This document shows, in pieces, positions 24,616-30,909 of a stretch of 33,549 nt of DNA (the stretch's first letter is position 1; every line of letters starts with the position of its first letter). Below the pieces are notes generated by a model. The model was not told the origin of the DNA and ran no database searches. It worked only from the letters and a program-made list of their open reading frames with translations. Position numbers and translations under genes: made by a program. Source of the stretch: Bacteroidales bacterium. Lineage in GTDB: Bacteria; Bacteroidota; Bacteroidia; Bacteroidales; UBA7960. The stretch lies in contig PWHO01000115.1 of NCBI GenBank assembly GCA_003555385.1, positions 1 to 33,549 on the forward strand, given 5' to 3'.

Positions 24616-25908
24616 CTAAACCGGAACATTTTCCTTTTCGAAAGTCACAGACTCAAGTTTTTTCCTTCGGCTGTCACGAATCCGCGTGAATGCTTCCATA
24701 TAATCATCAGGCAAGGGATCACCACTTGGAAATTCAAGGCGGAGGTGATCCACCTGCTGACCATTTTTCCAAAAACGGAAACACACATGAGGTCCGGTAG
24801 CCAGTCCGGTGCTGCCCACATATCCGATGACCTCCCCCTGTTCTACCCTTGCACCCGGACGAATTCCGGTGGCGAAGCGAGACATATGTAAATATTGCGT
24901 TTCATAGACCGAATTGTGGCGAATTCTGACATAGTTTCCGTTACCACTGGTATAGCTGGCCCGCGTGACGGTTCCGTCGCCCACAGCCAGAATGGGTGTC
25001 CCGTGTGCGGCTGCATAATCCGTACCCAAATGCGGACGCCTGTCGCCGTGTATTGGATGCAGCCTGTTTTGCGAATAACGGGAGCTGATTCGACCAAATT
25101 CCAGCGGGGCCTGCAGAAAGACCTTCTGCAAACTGTTACCCTCTATGTCAAAATAACCATCGATTGTATCAGATGCAAAATGGTAGCCCTCCACCTCACT
25201 GCCACGGTGCATAAAGTAAACGGCATCAATCCGGGAAACACCCACCGGGCGCTCTCCCACATGGGCCTCCTCGTAAAGGACCTTGAAGCGGTCACCCGGG
25301 TCAATGCGGTAAAAATCCACTGTCCAGGCCAGGATACGAGCCATATGTATCACCAGTTCCTGTGGCAGGTCGTTTTCTACAATGGTATTCCACAAAGATG
25401 AGCGGATAACCCCTGAGGCTTCTCTGGAGATATTTGTAACTTCTTTTTCACCCCTGTATACATCCAGTGAATCACGAAAATCCACCACCAGGTAATCAAG
25501 ATCTGAGATTTCGTACACAAAATAACACAGTTCAGACAGGGTGTCCGTATCCTGGTTATAATATCCGTAATAATTGTTTCCTCCCCTTATACGGCGGGGG
25601 CTGAATACATCTTCCATCGTCCGTGCAATCCTGTCTACATCTGCGGGGCCAAAGTCAAAGCGGGACAATAAATGGGAAAGTGTTTGTCCCCGGCGAACCA
25701 CTCCTTCTTCAATGCGATAGGTGCCTTTTTTAAAACCAAACTCATCCCTGGAAACTGTTCCTTCCTGCTTTTCTTCGGCCTTTTCTTCCGCAACAGGGTT
25801 TTCTTCCTCTCGTCCGGACAGCAAAAACACCAGTGCGGCAAGCATCAACAGGGCCAGACCTGAAACGACAGTTGCAGAAGTTGAATAAGACATTTTTTTA
25901 CCCATCAT
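24616..25908 (-). CDS. M23 (LytM) family endopeptidase, membrane-anchored
   Basis: A 430-residue peptidoglycan endopeptidase. An N-terminal signal anchor (about 10-31) is followed by an acidic spacer (EEENPVAEEKAEEKQEG). A LysM/OapA-like region begins with VRRGQTLSHLLSRF near 71-84, and a second periplasmic region covers about 130-265. The LytM domain, about 270-390, has HLGTD with zinc ligands His293 and Asp297, YLHMS with His341, and GPHVCFRFWKNG with His374. The second His of the usual HxH motif, a zinc ligand in LytM, is Cys376 here. Cys can bind zinc, and as I recall HVCFRFWKNG is frequent in Bacteroidota homologues, so the enzyme may still be active. It follows the Yip1 gene by 27 bases on the same strand. 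Confidence 0.9.
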   Translation of the reverse strand: MMGKKMSYSTSATVVSGLALLMLAALVFLLSGREEENPVAEEKAEEKQEGTVSRDEFGFKKGTYRIEEGVVRRGQTLSHLLSRFDFGPADVDRIARTMEDVFSPRRIRGGNNYYGYYNQDTDTLSELCYFVYEISDLDYLVVDFRDSLDVYRGEKEVTNISREASGVIRSSLWNTIVENDLPQELVIHMARILAWTVDFYRIDPGDRFKVLYEEAHVGERPVGVSRIDAVYFMHRGSEVEGYHFASDTIDGYFDIEGNSLQKVFLQAPLEFGRISSRYSQNRLHPIHGDRRPHLGTDYAAAHGTPILAVGDGTVTRASYTSGNGNYVRIRHNSVYETQYLHMSRFATGIRPGARVEQGEVIGYVGSTGLATGPHVCFRFWKNGQQVDHLRLEFPSGDPLPDDYMEAFTRIRDSRRKKLESVTFEKENVPV

Positions 25909-25935
25909 ACCAAATTAAACAGAAGCGGTTTCCTT

Positions 25936-26508
25936 CTAGAATACAAACAAACCGGCAAGCAGGCGGATTGCCACAAAAGAGATCCCAAAAATAACAAAAA
26001 AGCTGGTGAACGTAAAGCCAGCCACCTTCGCAGCCGGGGTTTCCAATAATGAACCCGCACCCTTTCCGAATAAAAAAACGGTATAGATCAGCCCCAGAAT
26101 TGAGACGGGGCCCATGGCCGGTGTAATGGCCGCCAGTGGCTGTGCAAGCATATAAGGGGTATAGGATGCGATGATCAGCAACATGGCTTTCTCGTTATCC
26201 GGATTGCTCCGGAAGGGCTTTGCAAGTTTTCCCACCAGATATGCACCCAGCCATACGGACAACAGGTAACCCGTCAGGGTTATGATGAATATTCCGGATA
26301 GCTGATCAGCTCGCAGCGCAACTCCCTTGAGGGTCTCTTGCTGCAAAACAACAGCCATCCGTCCGGCAGCACCCAACACCATCAGGGGCAGGCCATATGA
26401 AAAAAGAAAAGACCTGGCAGCAGGAGGCTCAGTGGCAAACTCTTTAAAAAAAGATGATGAACGAAAAAGTACCGAAGAGATGATCTGCAAATTCCTGGAT
26501 TGCTTCAT
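25936..26508 (-). CDS. Yip1-domain integral membrane protein
   Basis: A 190-residue inner-membrane protein with about five hydrophobic helices (around 32-48, 70-92, 106-124, 128-150 and 165-188). The sequence between helices contains KPFRSNPDNEKAMLLIIASYTPYML, resembling the 'x-S-Y-x-x-x-P' helix of Yip1-domain bacterial proteins. The function of these proteins in bacteria is not known. The N-terminal 30 residues are amphipathic and cytoplasmic by the positive-inside rule. It is the first gene of a pair with the M23 endopeptidase, which hints at a cell-envelope role, by inference only. Confidence 0.75.
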   Translation of the reverse strand: MKQSRNLQIISSVLFRSSSFFKEFATEPPAARSFLFSYGLPLMVLGAAGRMAVVLQQETLKGVALRADQLSGIFIITLTGYLLSVWLGAYLVGKLAKPFRSNPDNEKAMLLIIASYTPYMLAQPLAAITPAMGPVSILGLIYTVFLFGKGAGSLLETPAAKVAGFTFTSFFVIFGISFVAIRLLAGLFVF

Positions 26509-26572
26509 AAAGAATAAGGTTCAACCGCACAGTGGACTGTTTTGCTACCGCGGAAAGCGCATTTAAGTGGTT

Positions 26573-26580
26573 CAAAATTA
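26573..26580 (-). promoter_or_regulatory. Candidate -7 box for the Yip1-M23 pair
   Basis: Minus-strand TAATTTTG, a full TAnnTTTG match, 64 bases before the Yip1 ATG. No clear -33 element is seen. Confidence 0.35.
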
Positions 26581-26642
26581 CACAAATCCTTCGGGTAATT
26601 GAAAAAAAAATACAAACCGGGGCTGATTTCCATCCCGGATAG

Positions 26643-26650
26643 TAACTTTG
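26643..26650 (+). promoter_or_regulatory. Candidate -7 box for xerD
   Basis: TAACTTTG, a full TAnnTTTG match, lies 25 bases before the xerD ATG. No TTG is found at the expected upstream distance. Confidence 0.4.
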
Positions 26651-26675
26651 TGATAATCAATTCAACCGTAACGTA

Positions 26676-27584
26676 ATGTCGGCCTGGAATTCTTTCATAA
26701 GAGGCTTCGAGGAATACCTGAAGCTGGAACGGTCTTTATCCGACAATTCCATCGGAGCATATGTGTCTGATGTCAATAAGCTGGCTGTATTCTGCAAAAA
26801 CATTGAGCAGATGCCTGAACCGGATAAACTTTCACCTGAAATCCTTACAGCTTTTGTCATTCATATCAGTAAAGCAGGTGCAGGTGAACGTACACAGGCA
26901 AGGATCATTTCCGGGATCCGGGCATTTTTCCGTTACCTGCTGACGGAAAACGTCATCCGGTCAGATCCTTCAGCCAGCCTTGAAATGCCCCGCATGGGAC
27001 GCAAATTGCCCGAGGTGCTTTCCGTATACGAAATCGACCTGATGATCAGTGCTGCAGACATGAGCAAGCCCACCGGACAACGAAACCGTGCCATTATGGA
27101 AACCCTTTACGGGTGCGGACTACGTGTATCAGAGCTGATTCATCTTAAAATATCGGAAATCAACAAAAAAGAGTCTTTTATCAAGGTAACCGGCAAAGGC
27201 AACAAGCAGCGGATGGTTCCCGTCGGAAGAGATGCCCTGAAGCACATTTTGCTGTATATGTCTGCCTCAAGGAATAAAACAGCACCACAACGTGGTTTTG
27301 AGGACCACCTGTTTCTGAACCGCAGCGGAAAAAATCTGAGCAGGATGATGGTGTTCAACATCATCCGTGAACTGTGTCAGGCAGCCGGCATAAAAAAGAA
27401 GGTCAGCCCGCACAGCCTGCGCCACAGTTTCGCCACCCATTTGGTGGAAGGAGGTGCGGATCTCCGTGCAGTACAGGATATGCTGGGGCATGAATCGATC
27501 ACAACCACCGAGGTATATACCCACCTGAGCAGGGAGTATCTGCGGGAAAATCTGTTATCCTTCCATCCCCGGGCGAAAAAATAA
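26676..27584 (+). CDS. xerD: Site-specific tyrosine recombinase XerD
   Basis: A 302-residue Xer recombinase; XerCD resolve chromosome dimers at dif during division. The N-terminal SAM-like DNA-binding domain covers about 1-90 (FEEYLKLERSLSDNSIGAYVSDV). The catalytic domain covers about 110-295 and holds all six catalytic residues: Arg150 in GLRVSEL, Lys174 in TGKGNKQR, His246 and Arg249 in HSLRHSF, His272 in LGHESI, and Tyr281 in VYTHL. The length fits XerC/XerD and it lies among housekeeping genes. I see no attachment sites or cargo nearby, so it is the cellular enzyme rather than an element integrase. XerD is preferred over XerC from overall similarity. Confidence 0.9.
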   Translation: MSAWNSFIRGFEEYLKLERSLSDNSIGAYVSDVNKLAVFCKNIEQMPEPDKLSPEILTAFVIHISKAGAGERTQARIISGIRAFFRYLLTENVIRSDPSASLEMPRMGRKLPEVLSVYEIDLMISAADMSKPTGQRNRAIMETLYGCGLRVSELIHLKISEINKKESFIKVTGKGNKQRMVPVGRDALKHILLYMSASRNKTAPQRGFEDHLFLNRSGKNLSRMMVFNIIRELCQAAGIKKKVSPHSLRHSFATHLVEGGADLRAVQDMLGHESITTTEVYTHLSREYLRENLLSFHPRAKK

Positions 27585-27635
27585 ACCCCTCCGGGTTCAT
27601 ACAGCACCTGGGTGCATGACTTAGCAGCCTGCCCC

Positions 27636-28787
27636 TTAATCAATAAACAGATCCGCGGCAATTCCATCGGCAAAGAATAATCCTTTCCTGCCCAGCACAA
27701 GCGTGTGATCATTTTTCCAGATCAGTGCCCCGCGACGCAGATGACCTTCAGCACGTTTTTTCAGGGCGGGAATGTGTTGCGGCCCCCACAGGCGGGCAAT
27801 ATACCCAAGGTCACACCCCCACACCGTACGCAACGAGGTCATAATATACTCATTGACAGCCTGGGACAAACTAAGCACTTCTTCTTCTGCCGGAACCGCA
27901 TCCTCATAAATGGCAGCTTTGTATTGACTGATGTTTGAAATATTCCAGGACCGTTTTCCGGGGATGAAGCTATGGGCCGAAGAGCCCAGCCCCAGGTAAG
28001 GCTGACCTGTCCAGTATCCCATATTGTGCAGAGACTCCTTTCCCGGAAAGGAGAAATTGGATATCTCATAATGCCGGTAACCATAAGACTCCAGCACATC
28101 CTTCATCATACTGAATTGACGGGCCGACTGTTCTTCCGAAACAGGTTTTGCCTTTCCTTTACGGATCAGGTACGCAAGGGGCGTCCGGGGTTCCACCGTG
28201 AGGGCATAAGCAGAAATATGTGGAATCCCGGTCATGGCCAAGCGATGCAGGTTGTCTTCCCAGTTTGCATCTGTTAAGGTAGGGGTACCATATATGAGAT
28301 CCACGCTGATGTTTTCAAAACCCGCCTCCCTGGCATCCTGTATACTGTTCCATGCCTGGGAAGGCGAGTGGATACGGTTCATATAATACAAATCCTCCGG
28401 AAAAAAACTCTGGACTCCGATACTTAAACGGTTCACGGGGAGCTGCCGAAGCTCTTTCAGTTTTCCAGGATTAAGGTCATCCGGGTTGGCTTCCAGGGTA
28501 ACCTCTGTTGCCCCCTCCAGTGAAAAATGTTGGCTTAAACCTTCAAATAGCCGGGACAGTTCTCTGGCCGACAGCATCGAGGGAGTACCTCCACCCACAT
28601 AGACGGTTTTTATCCTGCCAAATGTGCTTCCATGTCCCTGCCGGTCAAAGAACATCCGCTGCAGATCGATCTCCCGAAGCAACGCCTGCAGATAAGCATC
28701 TTTGTCTCTTGTCGAGGCCATGAAATGAAAATTGCAATAATGGCAAGGCTGACGACAAAAAGGGATGTGAATGTAAATTCCCGCCAT
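27636..28787 (-). CDS. hemW: Radical SAM heme chaperone HemW
   Basis: A 383-residue radical SAM protein. The 4Fe-4S motif is CRQPCHYC (Cys11, Cys15, Cys18) and is followed by Asn-Phe rather than the extra Cys of HemN, placing it with HemW, a heme-trafficking protein, not coproporphyrinogen III dehydrogenase. Other motifs are KTVYVGGGTPSML, EANPDDL, RLSIGVQSF and DLIYGTP; GLGSSAHSF also appears. A C-terminal HemN_C-like region ends in KGLFFADGIAADLF. The start at 28787 gives the standard MAGIYIHIPFC N-terminus. Older annotations call it coproporphyrinogen oxidase-like. It converges with xerD and diverges from pgeF. Confidence 0.92.
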   Translation of the reverse strand: MAGIYIHIPFCRQPCHYCNFHFMASTRDKDAYLQALLREIDLQRMFFDRQGHGSTFGRIKTVYVGGGTPSMLSARELSRLFEGLSQHFSLEGATEVTLEANPDDLNPGKLKELRQLPVNRLSIGVQSFFPEDLYYMNRIHSPSQAWNSIQDAREAGFENISVDLIYGTPTLTDANWEDNLHRLAMTGIPHISAYALTVEPRTPLAYLIRKGKAKPVSEEQSARQFSMMKDVLESYGYRHYEISNFSFPGKESLHNMGYWTGQPYLGLGSSAHSFIPGKRSWNISNISQYKAAIYEDAVPAEEEVLSLSQAVNEYIMTSLRTVWGCDLGYIARLWGPQHIPALKKRAEGHLRRGALIWKNDHTLVLGRKGLFFADGIAADLFID

Positions 28788-28808
28788 AATAAGAATCTAT
28801 AAGTCATT

Positions 28809-28816
28809 CAAAGGTA
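28809..28816 (-). promoter_or_regulatory. Candidate -7 box for hemW
   Basis: Minus-strand TACCTTTG, a full TAnnTTTG match, about 21 bases before the hemW ATG, implying a leader of only about 14 bases. No -33 TTG is seen. Confidence 0.38.
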
Positions 28817-28904
28817 AGAAAAAGGCTTCTTTTCACCGGATTTATCTGGCCTGAAAAAACAGGAGACAACCCGGGCCGCAAACACCGCAATCCCATAATT
28901 TTCA

Positions 28905-28912
28905 TATATTTG
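28905..28912 (+). promoter_or_regulatory. Candidate -7 box for pgeF
   Basis: TATATTTG, a full TAnnTTTG match, gives a start near 28919 and a leader of about 36 bases to the ATG at 28955. It covers a possible upstream TTG start at 28910, which is therefore unlikely to be used. No -33 TTG is seen. Confidence 0.42.
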
Positions 28913-28954
28913 GTCAGCTCATCACCTGTTTCACGAGCAAAAAACTTTGCGCCT

Positions 28955-29779
28955 ATGATCCCGGTTGAACTGAATGATACCACGGTATTCACCTTTGAGA
29001 ACCTTTCCCGCTTTCCTGAAATCACCCATTTTATTTCGACCCGTGAAGGTGGTATCAGCGAAAAAAAATTTGACTCACTGAATACCGGATTTCATGTGGG
29101 GGATGACAACTTCCGTGTATCCCAGAATCGACGCATACTTGCAGACTCGCTGGGGGTAGATCTGGGAAAGTTTACCTTCGCCAATCAGTGTCACAGCGCC
29201 AACGTGGCCATTGTGGACAGTTCAGGGCAAGGACGCGGAGCTTTTGACAAAACAGATGCCCTTCCCAACACCGACGGCATGGTGACCAGTGTGCCGGGAA
29301 TCTGCCTCGGTGTGCAGGTGGCAGACTGTGTGCCCATTTTGTTATACGACCCGGACAAGAAAGTTATAGCTGCCCTGCATGCAGGCTGGAAGGGTACGAT
29401 CCGAAAAATTGCATGGGAGGCAGTCAGCAAGATGCTGAACCATTACGGCTCGAGAGCTGATAATATTTATGCAGGGCTTGGTCCATCAAATGGTCCGTGT
29501 TGTTATGAAGTAGGTGATGATGTGTACCGTGAAGCACTGAAAGCATTCGGGTCGGTAAAAGAGATCATCTTGCCCGCCAGACAAAAAGGCAAATATATTT
29601 TTGATCAATGGAAGGCAAATTTCAGGCTGCTTACCGAGGCAGGGGTAAAACCGAACCACATCGAGACAGCGGAAATATGCACACAGTGCCGGCATGAACA
29701 GTTCTTCTCCAACAGGGCCCTGGAGGGTGTCAGCGGCCGCTTCATGGCCGGGATTATGCTTAAAAAGGTGCGGCACTGA
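28955..29779 (+). CDS. pgeF: Peptidoglycan editing factor PgeF (YfiH, Cu-oxidase_4 family)
   Basis: A 274-residue protein of the YfiH/laccase-domain family. PgeF removes mis-incorporated residues (L-Ser in place of L-Ala) from peptidoglycan precursors; relatives have been reported as polyphenol oxidases or purine nucleoside phosphorylases. The three conserved metal-site residues are present: His80 in NQCHSANV, Cys125 in QVADCVPILL and His142 in ALHAGWKGT. STREGG near 28-33, GPSNGPCCYEVGDDV and a C-terminal ICTQCRHEQFFSNR also fit. The start is taken at the ATG 28955. It is single, diverging from hemW and converging with the second GAPDH gene. Confidence 0.9.
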   Translation: MIPVELNDTTVFTFENLSRFPEITHFISTREGGISEKKFDSLNTGFHVGDDNFRVSQNRRILADSLGVDLGKFTFANQCHSANVAIVDSSGQGRGAFDKTDALPNTDGMVTSVPGICLGVQVADCVPILLYDPDKKVIAALHAGWKGTIRKIAWEAVSKMLNHYGSRADNIYAGLGPSNGPCCYEVGDDVYREALKAFGSVKEIILPARQKGKYIFDQWKANFRLLTEAGVKPNHIETAEICTQCRHEQFFSNRALEGVSGRFMAGIMLKKVRH

Positions 29780-29840
29780 ATCACCAACCCCATGATCCGG
29801 CCTGGCTCCCGGTAAGGGAACTGACTCCCCATCATGAAGA

Positions 29841-30875
29841 TCATTGAACTGATTGCGGAAAATGGCCAGATCCGGGATTGATCAGCAGACCGATCAATTC
29901 GACCAGGCGACTGGAATAACCATATTCATTGTCGTACCAGGCAAGCACCTGGATGAAATCGCCTCCGAGCACTTTGGTACACAGCGAATCAAAAATGGCA
30001 GAATGCGGATTTCCCACAATGTCGCTGGAAACAACCGGATCTTCACAATATTCGATGATGCCCCGCATCTCCCGGCGGGCGGCTTCGTAAAAAAGGTTAT
30101 TGATTTCCGACCGGGTTACCGGACGCTTCAGCATGGCATTCAATTCCACAAAAGAACCGTCACTGACAGGCACCCGTGTGGCAAAACCGTCAAAACGGTC
30201 TTTCATCTGCGGCAATACATCCTTGACTGCCCGGATGGCACTTGTTGTTGTCGGAATAATATTCTCGTTGGCACAGCGTGCACGCCGAAGGTCGGTGTGC
30301 GGCGCATCCATCACATTCTGGCTGTTGGTATAAGGGTGTACTGTATTCATCATACCGCGGTCAATGCCGGCATACGCATCGATTACTTTCAAAACCGGAG
30401 CGATGCAGTTTGTGGTACATGAAGCATTCGAAACAATCACATGCTCTGAAGCAAGGGTTTCTTCATTCACGCCAATCACCACCATATGATCAAGGGGTTC
30501 TTTAGGGGGGCAGGAAAGAATGACCTTTTTTACCCCGTTTTTCAAATGGCCCTGCAGTACATCCCTTGTCAGAAAAACACGCGATGATTCTATTACCACG
30601 TCCACGCCATGATCATCCCACGGAATTTTATCCGGATGAAAACGGGCGTATTTTTTAATGCGTTGCCCGTTGACATACAACATGTTTTCATGCTCATCCC
30701 CTTTCACCTGGTGCCCGAATCCTCCATGCACAGTATCATATTTCAGCAAATGCACCAGTGCCCGCATCATCATGGGGTCGTTCACAGCCACAACCTCCAT
30801 GTCATTACGTTCATGGATCAGCCGGAATACCAGCTTCCCGATGCGTCCGAATCCGTTAATGCCGACTTTAATCAT
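29841..30875 (-). CDS. Second, divergent glyceraldehyde-3-phosphate dehydrogenase paralogue
   Basis: A 344-residue type I GAPDH-family protein. It keeps the Rossmann motif NGFGRIGK, Asp33 of VAVND, the catalytic SCTTNC with Cys153, His180 and RVPVSDGS with Arg234. It departs from the canonical gapA in this window at several otherwise fixed places: ESSRVF for ESTGVF (96-101), HPYTNSQ for HSYTNDQ (180-186), and TTTSAIRAV for TTTGAAKAV (near 209-217). The last places Ser212 where a phosphate-contacting Gly is normal. It may be a gluconeogenic or NADP-using GAPDH, an erythrose-4-phosphate dehydrogenase-like enzyme, or a modified-function paralogue; I cannot decide. It lies 34 bases after parC on the same strand, probably co-transcribed. 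Confidence 0.88.
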   Translation of the reverse strand: MIKVGINGFGRIGKLVFRLIHERNDMEVVAVNDPMMMRALVHLLKYDTVHGGFGHQVKGDEHENMLYVNGQRIKKYARFHPDKIPWDDHGVDVVIESSRVFLTRDVLQGHLKNGVKKVILSCPPKEPLDHMVVIGVNEETLASEHVIVSNASCTTNCIAPVLKVIDAYAGIDRGMMNTVHPYTNSQNVMDAPHTDLRRARCANENIIPTTTSAIRAVKDVLPQMKDRFDGFATRVPVSDGSFVELNAMLKRPVTRSEINNLFYEAARREMRGIIEYCEDPVVSSDIVGNPHSAIFDSLCTKVLGGDFIQVLAWYDNEYGYSSRLVELIGLLINPGSGHFPQSVQ

Positions 30876-30909
30876 TTCAGGGTCGGGGTTAAAAATTATT
30901 TATACAGTT

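Noticed and set aside
26676..27584. Tyrosine recombinase as a sign of an integrated mobile element
   Set aside because: Size, motifs and setting fit chromosomal XerD; no direct repeats, tRNA target or cargo genes are seen nearby.
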